DNA of 48,939 nucleotides, from contig QZIJ01000048.1 of NCBI GenBank assembly GCA_003598975.1, positions 1 to 48,939 of the forward strand, given 5' to 3'. A model generated the notes under the pieces. The model ran no database searches. It saw nothing but the letters and a program-made list of their open reading frames with translations, and had not been told where the DNA came from. Shown one piece after another: positions 40,468-48,141 of the stretch. This DNA comes from Anaerolineaceae bacterium (lineage in GTDB: Bacteria; Chloroflexota; Anaerolineae; Anaerolineales; Villigracilaceae). The position numbers and the translations under genes were made by a program. Position 1 is the stretch's first letter. The number at the start of each line of letters is the position of its first letter.

Positions 40468-41850
40468 ATGAACACCCTTCTTATTAAAAACGCCTACATC
40501 ATCACAATGGATGACCACCATCGGGAATTTCCCGATGGTGGTCTTTTCATTCGAGACGGCTTCATCGGACAAGTGGGGCAAACAGACAGTTTGCCCACCA
40601 CCGCCGATGAAATCCTCGACCTGCGCGGCCATGCGCTTTTTCCTGGCCTCGTCAACACCCATCATCATTTTTATCAGACCCTGACTCGCGTCGTCCCCGC
40701 CGCGCAGGATGCCAACCTTTTCACTTGGCTGAAGACGCTCTATCCGATTTGGGCGCGGCTCACGCCCGACGACATTTTCATCTCGACGCAGACCGCCCTG
40801 AGCGAACTCGCCCTTTCGGGATGTACCACCGCCTCCGACCATCTCTACCTCTATCCGAACGGTTCCAAACTGGACGATGAGGTGGCCGCGGCCTCCGAGC
40901 TGGGACTCCGCCTGCACGCCTCGCGCGGCTCGATGTCCCTCGGCGAATCGAAAGGCGGACTTCCCCCCGATAGCGTAGTAGATACCGAAGAGAACATCCT
41001 CAAAGACTCGCAACGTCTCATCGAAAAATATCACGACCCGAAACCTGGCGCGATGGTACAGATTGTTCTCGCGCCGTGTTCGCCGTTTTCAGTCACTGGT
41101 GAATTGATGAAGCAATCCGCCAAATTGGCGCGCGAGTATGGCGTCCATCTCCACACCCATCTTGCCGAGACGGAGGATGAGGAGCAATTCTGCCTGCAAA
41201 AATTCGGCCATCGTCCTGTAGGCTACATGCAGGAAGTGGATTGGGTTGGGAACGATGTCTGGTTCGCTCACTCGATCTGGGTCAATGAGGAGGAGATCGG
41301 CGTATTTGCCAAACACCAGTGCGGCGTGGCGCATTGTCCCACCTCGAACATGAGACTCGCTTCGGGCATCGCGCCCATCAAGGAATATCGCAAGGCGGGC
41401 GTCAACGTCGGCCTCGGTGTGGACGGCTCCGCGTCCAACGACGGCTCGCACCTGCTGGCGGAGGTCCGTCAGGCCATGCTTTTGTCTCGTGTGCGCGAAG
41501 GAATTACAGGTTATTCGCTTTCAAACGATCCCAATCGCAAACTGATGACTGCCCGCGATGCCCTGCATCTCGGCACACGCGGTGGCGCGGCCGTTCTCGG
41601 ACGCAAAGACATCGGCTCGCTCGAAGTCGGCAAATGCGCCGATTTCTTCGCGGTGGACATGAACCATCTCGACTACGCGGGCGCCCAGCACGATCCCGTT
41701 TCGGCGGTTGTCTTCTGCCAGCCCGTCCGTGTGGATTACACAGTGGTTGGCGGAAAGTTTGTAGTGAAAGAAGGCCAATTGGTCATGGCTGATGAAAGAA
41801 AACTGATCGAGAAGCACAACCAGGCCTCCAGGCGTTTGCTGGCAGGATAG
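40468..41850 (+). CDS. 8-oxoguanine deaminase (amidohydrolase family, SsnA-related)
   Basis: A 460-aa cytoplasmic metal-dependent deaminase; the characterised family members convert 8-oxoguanine to uric acid and ammonia. Metal ligands are seen in PGLVNTHHHFYQTLTRVVP, VHLHTHLAETEDEEQFC, VWFAHSIWV and GVDGSASNDGSHLL. Long blocks such as LFTWLKTLYPIWARLTPDD, ELALSGCTTASDHLYLYPNG and RGSMSLGESKGGLPPDSVV match the 8-oxoguanine deaminase group (also annotated hydroxydechloroatrazine hydrolase) rather than guanine deaminase. First gene of the operon. ATG at 40468; an in-frame ATG is 2 codons earlier. Confidence 0.88.
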   Translation: MNTLLIKNAYIITMDDHHREFPDGGLFIRDGFIGQVGQTDSLPTTADEILDLRGHALFPGLVNTHHHFYQTLTRVVPAAQDANLFTWLKTLYPIWARLTPDDIFISTQTALSELALSGCTTASDHLYLYPNGSKLDDEVAAASELGLRLHASRGSMSLGESKGGLPPDSVVDTEENILKDSQRLIEKYHDPKPGAMVQIVLAPCSPFSVTGELMKQSAKLAREYGVHLHTHLAETEDEEQFCLQKFGHRPVGYMQEVDWVGNDVWFAHSIWVNEEEIGVFAKHQCGVAHCPTSNMRLASGIAPIKEYRKAGVNVGLGVDGSASNDGSHLLAEVRQAMLLSRVREGITGYSLSNDPNRKLMTARDALHLGTRGGAAVLGRKDIGSLEVGKCADFFAVDMNHLDYAGAQHDPVSAVVFCQPVRVDYTVVGGKFVVKEGQLVMADERKLIEKHNQASRRLLAG

Positions 41851-41868
41851 AGCGCGATTTTTGCGTTG

Positions 41869-42186
41869 ATGATAACCAGCGAAATTCTCGTTCAACTTCT
41901 CTTTGGCGCTCCTGCGGGTATCCTTGCGTCGCTTCTGGCCGCGCTGGGCGTTTGGAAGCAATGGCCGATTGCCTCGGTTGTTGCTGGAGTCTGGGCAATT
42001 CCCGCTACATATTATTTGAGCGCTGCTGTTGGACTTCCAATATTTTTATCTGCCCTGCTTGCGTTTGGCTCGGCCGTTGCAGTTCGTAAAAACAGGATCC
42101 GTTTTGCCTGGCTCTTGCTCATCCCTTTGTTCGTTTGTGCGCTCTGGATGGCCACTTTGACCATTTACGGATTGTTTCATGGCTGA
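41869..42186 (+). CDS. Small membrane protein, 105 aa
   Basis: Not recognised. It has three or four hydrophobic segments (LVQLLFGAPAGILASLLAALGV, WPIASVVAGVWAIPATYYLSA, FAWLLLIPLFVCALWMATLTIYGLF). It lies between two deaminase genes, 18 bases after the first and 15 before the second, so it belongs to the operon; a role in purine uptake is conceivable but unsupported. Confidence 0.7.
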   Translation: MITSEILVQLLFGAPAGILASLLAALGVWKQWPIASVVAGVWAIPATYYLSAAVGLPIFLSALLAFGSAVAVRKNRIRFAWLLLIPLFVCALWMATLTIYGLFHG

Positions 42187-42201
42187 CCTCATGGAGACTT
42201 T

Positions 42202-43986
42202 ATGACCCCTTCCGCTAAACTTACCCGTTCCCTCATTGATGTTGCCATGGGACGCGCTCATGCCGACCTCGTCATCCGTCATGGACAGTGGGTCTGCGTT
42301 CAATCGGGCGAGATCATCGACGGGACGGATGTCGCCATTGTCAACGGGCGAGTCGCCTTTGTCGGTTGGGATGCCAGCCACACAGTCGGGAAAAATACGA
42401 TTGTTATTGACGCACGCGGCAAATACCTTGTCCCCGGCCTGCTCGATGGTCACATGCACGTTGAGTCGGGGATGGTCACCGTCACCGAGTTCGTGCGCGC
42501 CGTCGCTCCGCGCGGGACGACAGGCATGTTCATTGACCCGCACGAGATCGCCAACGTGTTCGGCTTGCGCGGCGTCAAGTTGATGGTGGACGAGGCGCAA
42601 AAACAGCCGATTCACGTGTGGGTGCAAGTGCCTTCGTGCGTGCCGTCCGCACCGGGCTTCGAGACGCCGGGCGCCAGTATCACTCCAGATGACGTGGCCG
42701 AAGCGCTGACCTGGCCCGGGGTGATCGGCCTCGGTGAGATGATGAACTTCCCCGGCGTGGCGGTTGGCGACGCGAAAATGCTGGCGGAGATGGCATCCAC
42801 CCACGCGGCGAACAAGACGATTGGCGGTCACTACGCTTCGCCCGACCTTGGCCTGCCCTTCCACGGATATGTGGCGGGCGGCGCGGAGGACGACCACGAG
42901 GGGACACGCGCCGAGGACGCGATTGCGCGCGTGCGTCAGGGTATGAAAGCCATGCTTCGATACGGCTCGGCCTGGCACGATGTGGCGACGCAGGTGAAAG
43001 CCATTACCAAAAACAAATTGGATCCGCGCCGCTTCCTGCTCTGCACCGACGACTCGCACGCGCAGACAATCTCGCACGAAGGCCACATGGACCGCGTCCT
43101 CCGTCATGCCATTGCCGAGGGACTCAATCCGATGACGGCCATCCAGATGTGTACCATCAACACCGCCGAGCATTTCGGCTTGACGCGTGAGATGGGCATG
43201 ATCGCCCCGGGCCGCTGGGCGGATATTTTGCTGGTGGATGACCTGCGCGATTTCCGCGCGGAGATCGTTATCGCAAGGGGACAGGTCATCGCGCAAAAAG
43301 GCAAATGGACAACCGACCTGCCTGTTGTATCCTATCCGAAGTGGGCGATCAATTCCGTTAATTTGAAGCGCGAACTCAAGGCGGATGATTTTATTTTGAA
43401 TGTGGATGAAAAGAAAATGAAAGTCAGGGCGAATGTAATTGGCGTGATTGAAAACCAGGCGCCAACAAGACATTTGACCTTTGAAATCGAACCTGTGAAC
43501 GGCGAGATCAGAGCAGACATGACGCGCGACATTGCCAAAATCGCGCTGGTGGAACGTCACAAAGGCACGGGCGCGGTCACACTGGGACTCGTCAGCGGAT
43601 TCGGGTTCACTCGAAAATGTGCCATTGCTTCCACCGTCGCGCACGACAGTCATCACATGATCGTCGTCGGGACGGACGATGCTTCGATGGCCGCGGCCGC
43701 CAACAGTCTCGCGCGAAGCGGAGGCGGGCAGGTCGTCGTCATTGACGGGAAAGTCCGCGCCCAGGTCGAGTTGCAGATCGCGGGGCTGATGTCCACCGAG
43801 CGCGCGGATATCGTCGCGAAAAAAGCCCTGTCGGTGCTGGAAGGTTTTGTGAATTGCGGCTGTGAGTTGAACAACCCGAACATGCAGTTGAGCCTGCTGG
43901 CGCTGGTGGTCATCCCCGAATTGCGCATTTCTGATTTGGGGCTGGTGGATGTGACGAATTTCAAGTTTATTCCGGTGCTGGAATAA
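42202..43986 (+). CDS. ade: Adenine deaminase
   Basis: A 594-aa amidohydrolase converting adenine to hypoxanthine and ammonia. Conserved family segments: [69 protein letters not shown] and [18 protein letters not shown], followed by INTAEHFGL. The C-terminal domain [16 protein letters not shown] is also present. Together with the upstream 8-oxoguanine deaminase it provides the entry to purine breakdown. The next gene starts 12 bases later. Confidence 0.95.
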   Translation: MTPSAKLTRSLIDVAMGRAHADLVIRHGQWVCVQSGEIIDGTDVAIVNGRVAFVGWDASHTVGKNTIVIDARGKYLVPGLLDGHMHVESGMVTVTEFVRAVAPRGTTGMFIDPHEIANVFGLRGVKLMVDEAQKQPIHVWVQVPSCVPSAPGFETPGASITPDDVAEALTWPGVIGLGEMMNFPGVAVGDAKMLAEMASTHAANKTIGGHYASPDLGLPFHGYVAGGAEDDHEGTRAEDAIARVRQGMKAMLRYGSAWHDVATQVKAITKNKLDPRRFLLCTDDSHAQTISHEGHMDRVLRHAIAEGLNPMTAIQMCTINTAEHFGLTREMGMIAPGRWADILLVDDLRDFRAEIVIARGQVIAQKGKWTTDLPVVSYPKWAINSVNLKRELKADDFILNVDEKKMKVRANVIGVIENQAPTRHLTFEIEPVNGEIRADMTRDIAKIALVERHKGTGAVTLGLVSGFGFTRKCAIASTVAHDSHHMIVVGTDDASMAAAANSLARSGGGQVVVIDGKVRAQVELQIAGLMSTERADIVAKKALSVLEGFVNCGCELNNPNMQLSLLALVVIPELRISDLGLVDVTNFKFIPVLE

Positions 43987-43997
43987 CTGGAGGAAAC

Positions 43998-44717
43998 GTG
44001 GCAAATTTTCCCTTTCAACGATTGACCGCTGAACTTTCGAGCCTGATCTCAAGCGTGCCCGCCGGCCAGCAACTGCCCTCCGAGCCCGAACTGGCGAAGC
44101 AATTGGGTGTGAGCCGCGCCACGTTGCGCGAGGCGATGCGCGCCTTTGAAACGCAGGGGTTGATCCGCCGCAGGCAGGGCGCGGGCACATTTGTGGTTGG
44201 AAAAGTGCCGGTCATGGAAAGCGGCCTCGAGGTGCTCGAAAGCCTGGAAACGATGGCGCGTCGCATGAACCTGTCGGTTGCGGTTGGCGATTTGCGCATC
44301 GAAAAGGTTTTTGCCGACCAGGAAATTGCGGGCGCGCTGGACATTCCACTTGCCACGCGCATGACGCGCGTCCGCCGCGTGATGCAGGCGAACGGACGTC
44401 CCGCCGCGTACCTGGTGGATACCCTGCCTGAATCGATTCTGCGCGCCGAGGACCTGCCCGAATCGTTCGGCGGCTCGGTGCTGGACTTTTTGCTGGATCG
44501 CCCCAATCCCCCGACTGGTTCGCGGGCCGCGATCAGCGCCATCGGCGCGGCGGCGGACGTGGCCAAGGCGCTCGAAATCCAGCGCGGCGACGTGTTGTTG
44601 CATTTCAGTTCGCAGTTGTTCAATGCCAGCGGCACGGTCATTGATTATTCAAAAACGTATTTCATCCCCGGCTATTTTAATTTCCACATTGTCCGCCGCG
44701 TGGGAAATGGGAGTTAG
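43998..44717 (+). CDS. GntR-family regulator with UTRA domain
   Basis: A 239-aa one-component regulator (HutC subfamily). The N-terminal winged helix has [42 protein letters not shown]-like sequence at residues 24-66. The C-terminal effector-binding UTRA domain ends [21 protein letters not shown]. The GTG start has GGAGG four bases upstream. Located inside the purine operon, it probably senses a purine or a degradation product and binds the palindrome at 40421-40431; both ligand and site are inferences. Confidence 0.9.
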   Translation: MANFPFQRLTAELSSLISSVPAGQQLPSEPELAKQLGVSRATLREAMRAFETQGLIRRRQGAGTFVVGKVPVMESGLEVLESLETMARRMNLSVAVGDLRIEKVFADQEIAGALDIPLATRMTRVRRVMQANGRPAAYLVDTLPESILRAEDLPESFGGSVLDFLLDRPNPPTGSRAAISAIGAAADVAKALEIQRGDVLLHFSSQLFNASGTVIDYSKTYFIPGYFNFHIVRRVGNGS

Positions 44718-44767
44718 TCACAGGCCCCACAGAGATCCCTGTGGCAGCTATATTTTGTGAGGTAAAT

Positions 44768-45988
44768 GTGTCGGTACAGCAAATCAAACAAAAGGTAAAC
44801 GTGCATCGTGATGACATTATCCAGTTCATGCGCGAGATTGTTGCCATCCCCAGTATGAATGGGCAGTTGAAGGATGTCGGTGACCGAATCCAGGCCGAGA
44901 TGAAGAAACTTGGCTTTGACGAGGCGCGCTTCGACAAGATGGGCAATACCATTGGCCGCATTGGTAACGGGCCAAAGGCGATCGTTTTCGATTCGCACAT
45001 TGACACAGTCGGCATTGGAGATGCCAATGAGTGGAAATGGGACCCGTTCAAAGGCAAGGTGGAGGATGGGATTCTCTATGCGCGCGGCGCGGTGGATGAG
45101 AAGGGCTCCACGCCGGGCATGGTCTACGGCCTGGCCATCGCCCGCGATCTCGGCCTGCTTGACGGTTACACGGCCTATTACTTCGGCAACATGGAGGAGT
45201 GGTGCGACGGTATTGCCCCCAATGCTTTTGTTGAGGCCGATCCCCAAGTCAAGCCTGATTTTGTGGTTATCGGTGAGCCGACGAAGATGCAGGTCTATCG
45301 TGGGCACAAGGGCCGCATCGAGTTAAAGATCACGGCCAGCGGACGGTCGGCGCACGCGGCCTCGCATTATCTGGGCGACAACGCCGTTTACAAGATGATG
45401 GCGATCATCACGCAAATCCGTGAACTGGATCGGCGCATGCGTTTTGGGTTGGGCTTTCACCCAATCCAGGGTTACCCCTCCATCGCGGTGACGGACGTCT
45501 CAGCGCGCACGGCCTCGCTGAATGCAGTGCCCGACCAGTTCACGATCTATCTTGACCGCCGTATTACATCCAATGAGCCGCGCGAGGAAGTTATCCAGCA
45601 AGTCAAGGGATTGATTCCCGATTATTTGCAGGAAGAGATCCACGTAGAGGAATTGTTCTACGATGAGCCTTCCTATACGGGGTTTGTCTTTCCTGTTTCC
45701 AAGTATTACCCTGCCTGGCTGTTGGAGGATGGACATCCATTGGTACAGGCGGGACAGTCCACTATCGAGGAGTTGTGGGGTGGGAAGCGCGAACTCGGCA
45801 CGTGGGACTTTTCTACGAATGGCACGTACTGGGCGGGGAAGGCGGGTATCCCGTCCATTGGGTTTGGCCCTGGGGACGAGAAGTCCGCGCACATGCGCGA
45901 CGAGCACGTCCCGCTCGAGGAAGTGGTCGCGGCAACGGAGTTTTACACGTTGTTGCCGAGCATTCTAAGTAAACAGGTAAACAGGTAA
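44768..45988 (+). CDS. ygeY: YgeY-like M20-family metallohydrolase
   Basis: A 406-aa M20 peptidase/deacylase-type enzyme. Zn-site motifs: VFDSHIDTVG, ARGAVDEKGSTPGMVYGL, YYFGNMEEWCDG, GEPTKMQVYRGHKG (dimerisation-domain start) and SAHMRDEHVPLEE. The sequence fits the YgeY group found with ygeW, ygeX, hydantoinase and carbamate kinase in anaerobic purine/selenium-linked clusters. The true reaction of this group is not settled; hydrolysis of an N-acyl or N-carbamoyl intermediate is a reasonable guess. GTG at 44768 is chosen for its GAGGT site. The last six residues (SKQVNR) are encoded by an 8-bp tandem repeat. Confidence 0.88.
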   Translation: MSVQQIKQKVNVHRDDIIQFMREIVAIPSMNGQLKDVGDRIQAEMKKLGFDEARFDKMGNTIGRIGNGPKAIVFDSHIDTVGIGDANEWKWDPFKGKVEDGILYARGAVDEKGSTPGMVYGLAIARDLGLLDGYTAYYFGNMEEWCDGIAPNAFVEADPQVKPDFVVIGEPTKMQVYRGHKGRIELKITASGRSAHAASHYLGDNAVYKMMAIITQIRELDRRMRFGLGFHPIQGYPSIAVTDVSARTASLNAVPDQFTIYLDRRITSNEPREEVIQQVKGLIPDYLQEEIHVEELFYDEPSYTGFVFPVSKYYPAWLLEDGHPLVQAGQSTIEELWGGKRELGTWDFSTNGTYWAGKAGIPSIGFGPGDEKSAHMRDEHVPLEEVVAATEFYTLLPSILSKQVNR

Positions 45989-46038
45989 ACAAGTAAGCAA
46001 GTAAGCAAGTAAACAGGATTTGAGTACCTGTTTACTTG
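45968..46038. repeat. Six tandem 8-bp repeats plus hairpin
   Basis: Six units of (A/G)GTAA(A/G)CA occupy 45968-46015. The last unit forms part of CAAGTAAACAGG (46006-46017), which pairs with CCTGTTTACTTG (46027-46038). The array starts inside the ygeY-like gene and provides its stop codon (45986-45988). Unit length and lack of spacers exclude a CRISPR array. Confidence 0.85.
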
Positions 46039-46080
46039 TCTACGTGTGTACATAATCTTTTCCACACAAGGAGTTTCAAA

Positions 46081-47034
46081 ATGCGTAGTTTTGCCGGTCG
46101 TGATATTCTGTCGCTCAAGGATTTTGAGCGCAACGAGTTCTTCCACGTGTTCGACGTGGCCTCGAAAATGGAACCCATCGCGAGGTCCAGAAAGAACGTG
46201 GATATGCTCAAGGAGAAGACCCTCGTCACCGCGTTCTATCAGCCGTCCACGCGCACGCGTCTCGCACACGAGTCTGCCATGCACCGTCTCGGCGGCCATG
46301 TGACGGGTTTTTCGGACGCCAAGATGACGCGCGCAGGCGACTTCTATCAGGAGTCGATCAAGGATACGGTCAAGATGCTGGAGTTCTACGGCGATGTGAT
46401 CGTGATGCGCCACTTCCAACAGGGCGCGCCGCACGAGGCCGCCAAATGGGCGAGCATCCCGATCATCAACGGCGGCGACGGCTGGGGTGAGCATCCCACG
46501 CAAATCCTGACCGACCTGTATACCGTCCTGCGCGAGAAGGGACGGATTGACGGACTCAAGTGGCTGGCCGTCGGTGACATGCGCATGCGCACCATGCACT
46601 CGCTTGGCTATGCCCTCAGCCAGTTCGATTGCCCGATTACGTTTGTCTCGCCGCCCGATATGAGTCTCACTGACGAATTCAAGGCGGAACTCAAGCAACT
46701 CAGCGTGAATTTCAAGGAAGTTGACCACGTCGAGAAAGCCATCGCCGAAGCGGACGTGATCCTGGTCGAGCCTGTTGTCCAGCCCGACTACACCAAGTCC
46801 CGCGACGAGCGGACGGGCGAACTCAGCCTGACGCCCGCCAACTATCGCATCACGCGTGATCTTTTGGAAAAGAAAGCCAAGTCGGACGCGATCCTGCTCC
46901 ACTCGCTGCCGCGCATGGACGAAGTCCCCGTGGATGTGGATATCACTCGCTGGTCGCGCTACTGGCAGGAGGCGTTCAACGGCGTTGTCATGCGGATGAC
47001 GTTGCTGGCGCTGGTGTTGGGAGCGATGGAGTAA
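46081..47034 (+). CDS. Aspartate-carbamoyltransferase-like protein of unknown substrate
   Basis: A 317-aa carbamoyltransferase with the PyrB fold. Carbamoyl-phosphate motifs are present: FYQPSTRTRLAHESAMHRLGG and GEHPTQILTDLYT. But the catalytic SS-x-x-KGES loop of true aspartate carbamoyltransferase is altered to MTRAGDFYQES (no Lys), and the aspartate-binding R-x-Q segment is changed (VEPVVQPDYTKSRDER). The amino substrate is therefore probably not aspartate. It sits between a YgeY-like hydrolase and a YgeW-like carbamoyltransferase, with carbamate kinase after that, so a catabolic role producing carbamoyl phosphate is likely. AGGAG site 7 bases upstream. Confidence 0.85.
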   Translation: MRSFAGRDILSLKDFERNEFFHVFDVASKMEPIARSRKNVDMLKEKTLVTAFYQPSTRTRLAHESAMHRLGGHVTGFSDAKMTRAGDFYQESIKDTVKMLEFYGDVIVMRHFQQGAPHEAAKWASIPIINGGDGWGEHPTQILTDLYTVLREKGRIDGLKWLAVGDMRMRTMHSLGYALSQFDCPITFVSPPDMSLTDEFKAELKQLSVNFKEVDHVEKAIAEADVILVEPVVQPDYTKSRDERTGELSLTPANYRITRDLLEKKAKSDAILLHSLPRMDEVPVDVDITRWSRYWQEAFNGVVMRMTLLALVLGAME

Positions 47035-47035
47035 A

Positions 47036-47102
47036 TTAGTTCGATAGTTACGTAGTTTGATAGTTGGGTAGTCTGTGCGGTGTATTTCAGACTGCCCAGT
47101 TC
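47036..47102. repeat. GATAGTT/GTAGTTT repeat and hairpin
   Basis: TTAGTTCGATAGTTACG and GTAGTTTGATAGTT (47036-47066) are the same repeat type as 21908-21940. Next comes a hairpin GGGTAGTCTG/CAGACTGCCC (about 47064-47098) with a 12-nt loop. The element lies in the gap between the two carbamoyltransferase genes. Confidence 0.65.
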
Positions 47103-47143
47103 GTTTGTTTGAAATCACGAAAATTACCAAAAGGAGACAAAAT

Positions 47144-48133
47144 ATGATTACTGATCTACGCGGCCGCGACCTGATTGGTGACCTCGACTTCTCGAAAGAG
47201 GAAGTGGAAACTGTTTTGGATGTGGCCTTTGACCTGAAACGCAAGCGCGCTCTTGGTGAGCCACATGCCTACTTGCGCGACAAGGTGCTGGCAATGCTGT
47301 TCTTCTTCTCTTCCACGCGCACGCGCGGATCGTTCGAAGCGGGCATCGCCCAACTGGGCGGGCACGGCGCGTTCATCGAGAGCAAGTCCACGCAGATCGC
47401 GCACGGAGACACCCCCGTCGAAATCGGCGAGATTTTCGGACGCTATTTTGACGGCCTCGCCATCCGTCACGTGGATTGGAAGATCGGCAACAAATACATC
47501 AGTGACGTTGCCAAATACTCTCGCTCGCCCGTGCTGAACATGCAATGCGAAATCTACCATCCCTTCCAATGCCTGGCCGACCTGATGACCATCATGGAGA
47601 AGAAGGGACGCGACCTCCGCAAGAGGAAGATCGTCGTCTCGTGGGCATACGCGGCCTCCTACCAGAAACCGATCTCGGTTCCCCAGTCCCTGATTCTGCA
47701 AATGCCCCGCTTCGGCATGGACGTGGTGCTGGCTCACCCGCCCGAGTTCAAACTCATGCCCGATATCATGGACGCGGCGAAGGAACAGGCTAAAAAATTC
47801 CACACCAGTTTCGAGGTCATGGATGACCCGCACGGGATGGAGAAAGCCTTCAAGGACGCGGACGTGGTCTACGCCAAATCCTGGGGCGCGATGATGACTA
47901 CCGAGGATGCCAACGAAGGCGCGAAGATTATCGGTCAATACAAAGACTGGATCACTGACGCCAAGAAGATGAAAGCCGCCAAGGACGATGCCATTTACAT
48001 GCATCCGCTTCCCGCGGACCGTGATGTGGAAGTGACCAGTGAAGTCATGGATGGCCCGCATTCGGTCGTGTTCGATGAAGCCGAAAATCGCCTTCACGCG
48101 CAAAAAGCCGTCATGGCTTTGACAATGAAGTAG
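47144..48133 (+). CDS. ygeW: YgeW-like (knotted) carbamoyltransferase
   Basis: A 329-aa carbamoyltransferase of the ornithine-transcarbamylase superfamily. It shares blocks with E. coli YgeW: FFSSTRTRGSFEAG, ESKSTQIAHGDTPVE, LNMQCEIYHPFQCLADL, VSWAYAASYQKPISVPQ, FGMDVVLAHPPEFKLMPD and MHPLPAD. Length is shorter than YgeW (about 396). YgeW-type enzymes are thought to act phosphorolytically on a carbamoylated amino compound in anaerobic purine use; the substrate is not established. AAGGAG site. Carbamate kinase starts 8 bases downstream, matching the known cluster order. Confidence 0.87.
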   Translation: MITDLRGRDLIGDLDFSKEEVETVLDVAFDLKRKRALGEPHAYLRDKVLAMLFFFSSTRTRGSFEAGIAQLGGHGAFIESKSTQIAHGDTPVEIGEIFGRYFDGLAIRHVDWKIGNKYISDVAKYSRSPVLNMQCEIYHPFQCLADLMTIMEKKGRDLRKRKIVVSWAYAASYQKPISVPQSLILQMPRFGMDVVLAHPPEFKLMPDIMDAAKEQAKKFHTSFEVMDDPHGMEKAFKDADVVYAKSWGAMMTTEDANEGAKIIGQYKDWITDAKKMKAAKDDAIYMHPLPADRDVEVTSEVMDGPHSVVFDEAENRLHAQKAVMALTMK

Positions 48134-48141
48134 GAGCAACA

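Noticed and set aside
42046-44190. 714-codon open frame on the minus strand across the adenine deaminase gene
   Set aside because: It is antisense to a well-conserved ade gene, is Arg/His-rich and matches no protein pattern; long antisense frames are expected in G+C-rich genes.
45968-46015. Tandem repeats considered as a CRISPR array
   Set aside because: Units are only 8 bp with no spacers and no cas genes nearby.
46081-47034. Naming this gene pyrB
   Set aside because: The SSxxKGE loop lysine and the aspartate-binding R-x-Q are not conserved, and the operon is catabolic.
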